Positions 43,914-50,654 of a stretch of 64,000 nucleotides of DNA are shown here, piece by piece. Every line of letters starts with the position of its first letter. The stretch's first letter is position 1. The notes under the pieces were generated by a model that worked only from the letters and a program-made list of their open reading frames with translations, was not told the origin of the DNA and searched no databases. This stretch comes from Altericroceibacterium spongiae (GTDB taxonomy: Bacteria > Pseudomonadota > Alphaproteobacteria > Sphingomonadales > Sphingomonadaceae). Both the position numbers and the translations under genes were made by a program. The stretch covers positions 1 through 64,000 of the forward strand of contig NZ_RAPF01000002.1 of the NCBI RefSeq assembly GCF_003610805.1, given 5' to 3'.

Positions 43914-43946
43914 CGCGTATTATCGTGCTACGCATTATAATACGCG
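43914..43946. promoter_or_regulatory. Divergent promoter/operator between XRE and DUF2285 genes
   Basis: CGCGTATTAT (43914-43923) and ATAATACGCG (43937-43946) form a perfect 10-bp inverted repeat with a 13-bp spacer. Within it, TATAAT (43936-43941, plus strand) and GATAAT (rc of 43919-43924) could serve as opposed -10 elements. It is the natural site for autoregulation by the XRE protein. Confidence 0.65.
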
Positions 43947-44127
43947 GCCCATTTCCGGGTCGATCTTCCGCGCTTGTCGGTTCCGAGATGCCCGGATGCA
44001 TCGCCAAGTCATACCCCCATGGGGAGAGGCTTGGCCCGACACGGGAGGAAGCGATGCAGACCCTTTCTGATTCCATGCCGCTCTGGCGCGGTGTGGACCG
44101 GGGGCGCAAGCGCTGTCTGCAAACGCC

Positions 44128-44391
44128 ATGACGATTCCGCCATTCGACGATTGTCCGCCGCAAGCCCCCAACGTCACGTCCTATGACGAGCGCCATTTCG
44201 TCACGTATCTGCGCCTGCTCGAAGCCGCCAAGGAACGGGCGGATTGGCGTGAGGTTGCACTGATCCTGTTCGGACTCGATCCGACGACGGAGCCCGACCG
44301 TGCCAGGACCGTGCATGACAGCCATCTCGCACGTGCGCGCTGGATGACCAGAGCGGGATATCGCGACTTGCTCGGGCAACGACCGCAATAG
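44128..44391 (+). CDS. Small DUF2285 protein (QseM-like antiactivator candidate)
   Basis: An 87-residue protein with a single DUF2285 domain: HFVTYLRLLEAAKERADWRE, ALILFGLDP and LARARWMTRAGYRDLL, the conserved C-terminal hallmark. In ICEMlSym(R7A), QseM is a stand-alone DUF2285-type antiactivator that binds both TraR and FseA. The size, domain and divergent XRE partner fit this role. It lies 129 bp upstream of the FseA-like gene. No traR gene is in the window. Confidence 0.75.
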   Translation: MTIPPFDDCPPQAPNVTSYDERHFVTYLRLLEAAKERADWREVALILFGLDPTTEPDRARTVHDSHLARARWMTRAGYRDLLGQRPQ

Positions 44392-44520
44392 CCTTCGCAA
44401 AGCCTGATGGTCGCGCATTTTCGGGCATAGCCCCAACCAGCTTTGGTGACTTCAAAAGTCCCGCCGGCATCGCACCTTGTCCGTCTTCGGCACTGGAGAT
44501 GCCGCAAGGGGAGGCTGTCC

Positions 44521-45307
44521 ATGCAATCTGTCACTGACTGGCGCTCGCCGCAAACCGACGACGATTTCGCCGACCTCGATCTTGCGGGATTCGCGCAGGA
44601 ATTTCTACGCCGCAATCCCGACTACTGCCGCGAATATCACGCTTTGGCGCGCGGTCGGCCGATCACCGCGCTCGGGGCGGATCACGCCATGCTCGCACTC
44701 GCGCGGCGATGGGGGTTGTCCTTTCCCATGCGAGCCCGATCTTCCCGCCGACGATGCGCCGGCCCTCTGGTCGCCGGCTCTCAGCGTCTCCACGGTTCGC
44801 CTCGACGCCGCTCCCATTGACGCGCCGGACGCGCTTCCGCTCGATCCTTCCGGCATTGGGTCGCTGCTTGCCGACCGAATACTGCCCGATGGCCGCCATC
44901 TCGTGATCGCGGACCAGCGCGGCGTCCACCGTCTATGGCTCACCGATCCCGATCCCACGTGCCCGGTCGCGATCGTGACCGCGACGGGCGCAGGGTTGCT
45001 CAGCAGGGCGGAGGCGGGCTTGCGTCTCGCGCGCCGCATCGCCGGACGAGCCGCAGGTCCATTGCCGTCAGGCCTCATGCCAACGGCGTTGCAGCGCCGC
45101 CGCTATGCTCGCTATCTTCGCCTGCTCGATGCCAACGCCGATGCGGCGACCCGGCGCGAGATGGCCCGTATCCTTTATCCGCATATGCGCAGCTTTACCG
45201 CCCGCCAATGGAGCGGTGCGACCGAACGGCGCACGACCCAGCGTGCGTTTGACAAGGCCCGCGCCCTGGTGGCGGGCGGCTATCGCGCCTTGCTGGGCGG
45301 CGCGTGA
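44521..45307 (+). CDS. DUF6499/DUF2285 excision activator, split by +1 frameshift (FseA-like)
   Basis: Frame 1 from ATG 44521 encodes the DUF6499 domain: VTDWRSPQTDDDF, LAGFAQEFLRRNPDYCREYH, LALARRWGLSFP. Frame 2 then continues CEPDLPADDAPALW and ends in a DUF2285 domain (RYARYLRLLDANADAATRRE, GYRALLGG). Passing between frames needs one +1 step near TTT CCC ATG (44722-44730), giving about 261 residues. In ICEMlSym(R7A), msi172 and msi171 are fused by programmed +1 ribosomal frameshifting to make FseA, which activates the excisionase gene rdfS. Here an AlpA/RdfS-type gene follows directly. A simple disabling frameshift is the alternative. Confidence 0.78.
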
Positions 45308-45433
45308 CGCGGTGCGGGGACACATGCGGACCCCCTTATCCTGACCGCTCCCCTCATCGATCGTTCTTCGCCACGCTTGGCCCCGACTTGCCGCCTCCTT
45401 CTTCCGTCGCCCGCGGCCTGCCGGAGCTACCCA

Positions 45434-45718
45434 ATGACCGATTCCGCCAATTCCCATTCCCCACGCTACCTGAAAACACCGGCCGCCGCGGCGCATCTCG
45501 GCCTCGCGCCCACCACATTGGAGAAGCATCGCTGCTACGGCACCGGCCCCGTCTTCAGGAAACTTGGCGGGCGCATCGTCTACGCCCTTGCGGATCTCGA
45601 TGCCTGGGCAGAAAAAGCCACCCGCCGCTCGACCTCGGACCCGGGCAGTGCGCCGGTCTATCCGGCCAAGAAGCGCTTTGCCCGGCTTGCCGAACAAGCG
45701 CGCCGGGAGGGGCGCTGA
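45434..45718 (+). CDS. AlpA/MerR-type excisionase (RdfS-like)
   Basis: A 94-residue protein with a winged-helix HTH_17 domain: RYLKTPAAAAHLGLAPTTLE, GTGPVFRKLGGRIVYALADL with DAWAEKATRRS. This matches recombination directionality factors of the RdfS type, which bend attachment sites and drive the integrase toward excision. It is the first gene of the repA-parA-tra run, so its promoter would couple excision to replication and transfer. It is four bases upstream of repA. Confidence 0.87.
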   Translation: MTDSANSHSPRYLKTPAAAAHLGLAPTTLEKHRCYGTGPVFRKLGGRIVYALADLDAWAEKATRRSTSDPGSAPVYPAKKRFARLAEQARREGR

Positions 45719-45721
45719 GCA

Positions 45722-46609
45722 ATGTCCGGCTCGCGTTCCAGCCTGCCGCAAGACCGGAACGAGCGCGCGCAGCTCGACCTGTTCCACGCGATCCCGGGCG
45801 AACTGGCGCCGCGCGATGCACAAGACCTCATGGCCTGGCCGTTCTTCAGCCTCGCCAAGAGCAGGCGCACTGCCCCAATCGACTTCCGTATGGGCGAGAC
45901 CTGGATAGTGGTCGAGGCCACCGCCGAACATGGCATGGCGACGATCTGGGACGCCGATGTCCTCATCTGGGCGGCCAGTCAGATCGTCGAGGCGCGCGAC
46001 GCGGGACGGCCGACCTCGCGGCTCATGGCCGCGACCCCGCATGAGATCCTGACCTTCACCGGCCGCAGCACCGGGCGCGATCATTACGATCGGCTGAAGG
46101 CCGCGCTCGACCGGCTTCAGTCCACCACCATCGCCACTTCGATCCGCCAGCAGCATCAGCGCCGACGCCATCGCTTCTCCTGGATCAATGAATGGCAGGA
46201 GCGGCTCGACGGTGATGGCCGCCCGCTCGGGGTCGAACTGATTCTGCCGGACTGGTTCTATGCCGGTGTCATCGACCAGGCGCTCGTGCTGACCATCGAC
46301 CGTAGCTATTTCCGACTGACCGGAGGGCTCGAACGCTGGCTCTACCGCATCGTGCGCAAACATGGCGGCCGCCAGCGTGGGGGCTGGAGCTTCGATCTCG
46401 AGCATCTTCACCTCAAATCCGGCGTGCTTTCGCCGCTAAAGCGTTTCGCCTTCGAGCTGCGCCGGATCGTCCGCCGTCAACCGCTTCCCGGCTACCGGCT
46501 GACGCTCGAGTTCGCCCTCGGCCGCGAACGGCTGAGCTTCGCGCCTATCCCGATCGACCCGTTCGAGGCGGCCATGCGCCGCGTCGGCCTGCCTGTGGAT
46601 AAGTCATGA
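45722..46609 (+). CDS. repA: Replication initiator protein RepA of the element
   Basis: A 295-residue protein of the RepA family found on Tn4371/ICEMlSym-type elements: LMAWPFFSLAKSRRTAPIDF, ATPHEILTFTGRSTGRDHYD, RLKAALDRLQSTTIATS and YFRLTGGLERWLYRIVRKHG. These form tandem winged helices that bind iterons. Iterons and DnaA boxes lie at its 3' end (46594-46793). It suggests that the excised circle replicates autonomously. Confidence 0.92.
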   Translation: MSGSRSSLPQDRNERAQLDLFHAIPGELAPRDAQDLMAWPFFSLAKSRRTAPIDFRMGETWIVVEATAEHGMATIWDADVLIWAASQIVEARDAGRPTSRLMAATPHEILTFTGRSTGRDHYDRLKAALDRLQSTTIATSIRQQHQRRRHRFSWINEWQERLDGDGRPLGVELILPDWFYAGVIDQALVLTIDRSYFRLTGGLERWLYRIVRKHGGRQRGGWSFDLEHLHLKSGVLSPLKRFAFELRRIVRRQPLPGYRLTLEFALGRERLSFAPIPIDPFEAAMRRVGLPVDKS

Positions 46610-46793
46610 TGGGACTCGGCCTATCAGGGACCGAGGGGGTCGGCCGATCGGGAACCGGATGTTCGGCCTATCGGGAACCGCAAGCCGGCGCGACTCGCCA
46701 TGCTGTAACGAGTCGCGGCGCGCCTAACTTACCTAACCAGGAATCCTTCGGATTCCTTCTAACGTGCCGCGCTGCGCTCGGGGCTGTGGACAA
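46594..46793 (+). other. Putative replication origin: three iterons and DnaA boxes
   Basis: Three 17-bp repeats of consensus TCGGCCTATCGGGAACC lie at 46616-46632, 46640-46656 and 46663-46679, spaced 24 and 23 bp apart. A perfect DnaA box (TGTGGATAA, 46594-46602) overlaps the repA 3' end, and a one-mismatch box (TGTGGACAA) is at 46785-46793. Two hairpins lie between: GCGACTCG/CGAGTCGC (46690-46716) and AGGAATCC/GGATTCCT (46739-46757). This is the layout of an iteron-controlled origin next to its initiator gene. Confidence 0.78.
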
Positions 46794-46799
46794 GCAGCC

Positions 46800-47438
46800 G
46801 TGATCGTCGCGCTCCTCAACCAGAAGGGCGGCACCGGGAAGACCACTCTCGCGCTCCACCTCGCTGGCGAATGGGCGCGCCGTGGTTCGCGCGTGACGCT
46901 GATCGATGCCGACCCGCAAGGCAGTGCGCTCGACTGGGCCGAGCGGCGCAACCAGGATGGCGGCCAACGTCTGTTCGCGGTGCTGGGTCTTTCCCGGGAA
47001 ACGCTCCATCAGGAAGCGCCCGAACTGGCACGGGACGGCGACATTCTGGTGATCGACGGTCCGCCGCGTGTCGCAGGGCTCATGCGTTCAGCGCTACTTG
47101 CCGCGGACCTAGCGTTGATTCCGGTTCAGCCGTCCCCGCTCGACGGTTGGGCATCAGCGGAAATGCTCGCGTTGCTTGCAGAGGCGCGCAGCTTCCGGCC
47201 TCAACTTGCGGCGGGCTTCATTCTCAATCGCTGCGGCGCGGGCACAATTCTCGCCCGCGAAACGGCCCGCGCGCTTACCGAACACGATCCACCGCTGATT
47301 GCCCCGCCGATCGGCCAGCGGATCGTCTTCGCTCAGGCCATGCAGGGCGGCCGCCTCGCCCACGAGCTCGATCCCGACAGCCAGGCCGCGAGAGAGATTG
47401 CGGCGCTGGCCGATGCGATCGGGAGGCTGGCACCATGA
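46800..47438 (+). CDS. parA: ParA-family partition ATPase
   Basis: A 212-residue protein from GTG 46800, immediately after the second DnaA box. It has the deviant Walker A motif [17 protein letters not shown], Walker [10 protein letters not shown] and a DADPQG switch. It binds DNA non-specifically and moves or pairs DNA copies. Its partner is most likely the RHH protein encoded next, with which it overlaps by four bases. A partition cassette on an ICE fits autonomous replication of the excised form. Confidence 0.95.
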   Translation: MIVALLNQKGGTGKTTLALHLAGEWARRGSRVTLIDADPQGSALDWAERRNQDGGQRLFAVLGLSRETLHQEAPELARDGDILVIDGPPRVAGLMRSALLAADLALIPVQPSPLDGWASAEMLALLAEARSFRPQLAAGFILNRCGAGTILARETARALTEHDPPLIAPPIGQRIVFAQAMQGGRLAHELDPDSQAAREIAALADAIGRLAP

Positions 47439-47683
47439 CCGGCAACAGGTCCAGACACTTCGCCGCGCGTCCAGGCGATGAAGATCGCTGGATCAGGGCG
47501 GGCGGACCAGCTGTCCCCGGCCAGTCCGTCACCGCGTTCACGGCGCGTCTCACGATAGATGTCACGCCCGACATGCGCCGGCGTCTCAAGCTCGCAGCCA
47601 TCACCCGCGGCAGCTCGGTCGCCGAGATGCTGCGCGCCCTGCTCGAGCGTGAATTTCCGGACGATGAAGGAGAGATGCGATGA
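47435..47683 (+). CDS. Ribbon-helix-helix partition partner of ParA
   Basis: An 82-residue protein, ATG 47435 overlapping the parA stop. The N-terminus is basic and disordered; the C-terminal half is an RHH fold: [40 protein letters not shown]. The layout matches ParG-type centromere-binding proteins. The iteron region may also contain its binding site. Confidence 0.82.
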   Translation: MTGNRSRHFAARPGDEDRWIRAGGPAVPGQSVTAFTARLTIDVTPDMRRRLKLAAITRGSSVAEMLRALLEREFPDDEGEMR

Positions 47684-48201
47684 GCCGCGATGGTCCGTCC
47701 GCCGTGCCGGCCGGGATGCTGCCGACCGCGCTTGCCGATCCCGGCATGGTGCAGGTTCAGCTGACCTGGCTCGAGCAGCGCGTCGAGCACTGGATACGCT
47801 TCGGCCGCGAAGCGGGCGGGCATATCATCGACCGCCGCCGACGCGTGGTGCGCTTCCGTCCCGGCACGATCTTCGCTTTCGTGCGCTGGTCGGCGAACGA
47901 CTATGGCACGATAGTCTCGCGCATCGATATCGTGCGCGTCGTTGCCCCCGGCCAGGCTTATTCGACGTTGCCCTTCGTCCGCCCCGGCGGCGACATCCTG
48001 CTGCGGATCGCGGGCTGGCCGAAGGTCGTCCAGGTTCTCGAAGCGATCGATGCGGTGGAAGTGCTCGACCTCGATCCGGGCGATGCGGCGCCCGACCATT
48101 GGCGCCATGTCCATAACCGCATCGCCGCCGGCCAGTGCCCTCGCGCCTATACGCTCGAGCGCCATCGCGCCTGGCTCAAGCGCCGGGAGCTGCTGTCATG
48201 A
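47680..48201 (+). CDS. DUF2840 domain protein
   Basis: A 173-residue protein whose start overlaps the previous stop (ATGA). It contains VQLTWLEQRVEHWIRFGREA, DYGTIVSRIDIVRVVAPGQ and a C-terminal DHWRHVHNRIAAGQCP. DUF2840 occurs between parA and traF in Tn4371-like and ICEMlSym-like elements, and its function is unknown. Confidence 0.9.
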   Translation: MSRDGPSAVPAGMLPTALADPGMVQVQLTWLEQRVEHWIRFGREAGGHIIDRRRRVVRFRPGTIFAFVRWSANDYGTIVSRIDIVRVVAPGQAYSTLPFVRPGGDILLRIAGWPKVVQVLEAIDAVEVLDLDPGDAAPDHWRHVHNRIAAGQCPRAYTLERHRAWLKRRELLS

Positions 48202-48755
48202 CGCGGCTGTTATATGCGCGCGCGACCGGTGCCGCCCTCGGCCTGTTCGCCGGATTGTTCACCCTTGTCGCCGTGCTCGATCCTGCCCCACGCGTCATCT
48301 GGAACGCTAGCGCCAGCGCGCCGATCGGTCTCTATCGCGTGCTGAAGCTCGATCGGCTGCGGCGCGGCGAACTCGTTGTGGTCACACCGCCCGAACGGCT
48401 CGCCACCTTCCTCGCCGCGCGCGGCTATCTTCCCCAAGGCGTGCCGCTGCTGAAACATATCGTCGCGCTTCCCGGCCAGCTTGTGTGCCGGACTAAAGCG
48501 CGCGTCACTGTTGACGGACGGCTCGTTGCGATCGCTCGGGAACGTGACAGTCTCGGACGTCCTTTGCCCTTCTGGCAGGGCTGCCGCCGCCTCACCGATG
48601 GCGAGCTGTTTCTCGCCAATCCCGATGTGCCCGACAGCCTGGACGGCCGCTATTTCGGACCGCTTCCGGCCAGCAGCGTGATCGGCCGCGCCGTGCCGCT
48701 GTGGACCGATCCACCCGCACACACCGCTTCACCACCCCAGCCACAGGAGAGCTGA
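48198..48755 (+). CDS. traF: TraF conjugative signal peptidase (S26 family)
   Basis: A 185-residue membrane peptidase from ATG 48198. One N-terminal membrane segment (about 10-28) is followed by the S26 signature with the catalytic serine in SASAPIGLYRV, and the lysine region LLKHIVALPGQLV. In RP4, TraF cyclises the TrbC pilin. trbC is encoded here at 58.2 kb, so the pair is complete. Confidence 0.93.
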   Translation: MTRLLYARATGAALGLFAGLFTLVAVLDPAPRVIWNASASAPIGLYRVLKLDRLRRGELVVVTPPERLATFLAARGYLPQGVPLLKHIVALPGQLVCRTKARVTVDGRLVAIARERDSLGRPLPFWQGCRRLTDGELFLANPDVPDSLDGRYFGPLPASSVIGRAVPLWTDPPAHTASPPQPQES

Positions 48756-48756
48756 C

Positions 48757-49095
48757 ATGAACATTGGAACCTTCACCCGCACGAACGACGGCTATACCGG
48801 CGAGGTCCGTGCCTTCGGACTACATGAACCCGTCGTCATGCTCGTTCCACTGGATGCCGGCGATGCAGAGAATGCGCCCGATTATCGCATTCGCCTGGGC
48901 AGCGAGGATGGGCCGGACACAGGCTTCGCCTGGAAGGAGGTCGGCGAAAAGGCCGGCGACTATGTCTCGCTGAAGATCTTCGGCCCGCTGTTTTCGGGCG
49001 GGTTCATCCGCGCCAATCTCTTCCGCGCCGACGATGCGGGACGGAGCTTCGTGCTGTCGCTGAACGCGCCGCAGAAGCGCGACGAGCGGAATTGA
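48757..49095 (+). CDS. DUF736 family protein
   Basis: A 112-residue protein: MNIGTFTRTNDGYTGEVRAF, PDYRIRLGSEDGPDTGFAWK, YVSLKIFGPLFSGGFIRANL. It is mostly beta-strand. DUF736 is a conserved passenger of rhizobial and sphingomonad conjugative elements, with no known activity. It starts two bases after the traF stop. Confidence 0.92.
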   Translation: MNIGTFTRTNDGYTGEVRAFGLHEPVVMLVPLDAGDAENAPDYRIRLGSEDGPDTGFAWKEVGEKAGDYVSLKIFGPLFSGGFIRANLFRADDAGRSFVLSLNAPQKRDERN

Positions 49096-49099
49096 TCCC

Positions 49100-49825
49100 A
49101 TGCATCCGGCCCGTCCATCGCGTGTCCGCCATGCCGTGATGCTGGCATTGCTCGCGGCTGCGGGCGGGCCGGCCGCGGCGCAGTCCGAAGGTGGCTTACC
49201 CCAGGTGGCAGCCGCCCCGTACACGGTTGCGCTCGCCGATGATGTCGCCGAAGCGTCGCACCGCTTCGGTGTCCCCGAGCCATGGATCTGGGCCGTTATG
49301 CAGGTCGAGAGCAATGGCGACGCGCGCGCGGTCTCCTCCGCCGGGGCGATGGGCCTGATGCAGATCATGCCCGGCACATGGGCGACCCTGCGCGGCCGCT
49401 ACCGGCTCGGCACCGATCCGTTCGACCGGCGGGACAACATCCTTGCCGGTACGGCCTATCTGCGAGAGATGCACGACCGCTTCGGCGCGCCGGGCTTCCT
49501 GGCAGCCTATAATGCCGGTCCTGGCCGCTATGCGGAATATCTTTCACGCGGACGGCCCTTGCCCGCTGAAACACGGCGCTATCTCGCGCGTCTTGCGCCA
49601 GTGGTCGGCAGGTCGCTGGGGCGGCATCCCGCAGCCGCGCCGCTGCGGGATCGCAACAGCTGGACGCACGCGGCGCTGTTCCCCGCGCGATCGGACAACC
49701 AGAGGGCGGACGATGGGCCGACCGACAAGGCACGCCATCCCGCGCAGCCGGCGCCGCATGGCGACCGCCCGTCCAGGCCGCGCGAAAGCCTCTTCGTTGC
49801 CTTGAGCGGGGAGCCGCCGCGATGA
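49100..49825 (+). CDS. Lytic transglycosylase (VirB1-like)
   Basis: A 241-residue periplasmic muramidase that opens peptidoglycan for the transfer channel. It has a signal peptide (1-27, AAAQS), then an SLT domain with catalytic Glu in WIWAVMQVESNGDARAVS, AGAMGLMQIMPGTWA and FLAAYNAGPGRYAEYL. The C-terminus is basic and disordered. It lies between DUF736 and the relaxase, as in ICEMlSym. Confidence 0.95.
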   Translation: MHPARPSRVRHAVMLALLAAAGGPAAAQSEGGLPQVAAAPYTVALADDVAEASHRFGVPEPWIWAVMQVESNGDARAVSSAGAMGLMQIMPGTWATLRGRYRLGTDPFDRRDNILAGTAYLREMHDRFGAPGFLAAYNAGPGRYAEYLSRGRPLPAETRRYLARLAPVVGRSLGRHPAAAPLRDRNSWTHAALFPARSDNQRADDGPTDKARHPAQPAPHGDRPSRPRESLFVALSGEPPR

Positions 49826-50176
49826 ACGGCATGCACCACACTCGCAGTCCAGAAGGGTCCGCACCGCATTTTCGCCTGCATTTTCGGCGCACGCATATGG
49901 GTGCGCAATTGCACGGCGTCAGCGTGTGGGGAGAGGGTAATCTCTGCTCAGTCTTACCCAGCTTCCGGCATGGATCGGGCCGCGTCAATGACGACAGGGT
50001 CCCACCATTTTCTCCGGCGGGCAGGCGTCGGTGCATCAGCCTCCAACGCAGTGCTGCGCCGAAAAAAATCGTTACCCCTATCGCCGCTGGCGCGGTCGCA
50101 GGCGTGCCGCCTGCGATCATTGACCCGGCCCGCTCCATACCGGGCACCCCCATCGTCTTTCTCAATTCAGGAGGCG
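49826..50176. other. Non-coding region upstream of a small gene, with an inverted repeat
   Basis: No gene supported. It has two GCATTTTCG direct repeats (49866-49874 and 49878-49886) next to the inverted repeat GCGCAC (49887-49892)/GTGCGC (49901-49906). Direct repeats beside a hairpin upstream of a relaxase locus make it one of two candidate oriT sites. Confidence 0.45.
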
Positions 50177-50179
50177 ATG

Positions 50180-50323
50180 ATGACGATCGAACAACATATC
50201 GAGGAACTGCGGGCGGAGCTGCAGGCCAACGACGATCCGGCGGAGCGCAAGCAGATCGCGGCGGAACTGGCGGCGGCATTGCGGCAGCACGAAGAACGCG
50301 ACGGCAGGCTGATAGCGGCCTGA
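50180..50323 (+). CDS. Small helical protein between transglycosylase and relaxase
   Basis: A 47-residue protein with a strong ribosome binding site (CAGGAGGCG) before ATG 50180 (an ATG at 50177 adds one Met). It is one amphipathic charged helix: TIEQHIEELRAELQANDDPA followed by an alanine-rich stretch. No homology is recognised. Its place next to the putative oriT suggests a relaxosome accessory, by position only. Confidence 0.55.
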   Translation: MTIEQHIEELRAELQANDDPAERKQIAAELAAALRQHEERDGRLIAA

Positions 50324-50654
50324 CAATCGGCAAGGCGAACAGCGGAAGGAGCGTCGATGCGGCGCTGCTTCCGCTGCCGTTCCGGTGTTCGCTGCGGGGT
50401 GCCGGAGGAGGTGCCCAGGCCGGCATTGCGGATCGATCATCATTCGCGGCGAAAAGCAGGAAGGGCGCCGAAAAGTATCACAGCGGGCGACGGCGAGATA
50501 AAAGGGGCGACGGCGCTTGCCCCTCATGTGGTTGGTTTTATGTGACTTTTTGCGCCGTCACCCCAGGGGGCGTGCCGTCGTTTCCCTCGAATTATCCAGC
50601 AATATCAATAGTCGAGGCGCCGTCGCTCGCCGTTTTTCGCCGTGAGACCCGGTG
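50324..50654. other. Candidate oriT/regulatory region upstream of the relaxase gene
   Basis: No gene. GGGCGACGGCG repeats at 50485-50495 and 50505-50515 (20-bp period), and its inverted core CGCCGTC recurs at 50553-50559 and 50618-50624. CCTCGA/TCGAGG (50585-50590 and 50612-50617) encloses an AT-rich patch. A repeated motif in both orientations around AT-rich DNA, just before the relaxase gene, is what an origin of transfer or relaxosome binding site would look like. Confidence 0.5.

Noticed and set aside
43262-44131. 289-residue plus-strand frame
   Set aside because: Spans the membrane protein gene in another frame and the XRE gene in antisense; no ribosome binding site or domain.
45068-46411. 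447-residue minus-strand open frame
   Set aside because: Runs antisense across the FseA-like, RdfS-like and RepA genes, all of which have family signatures.
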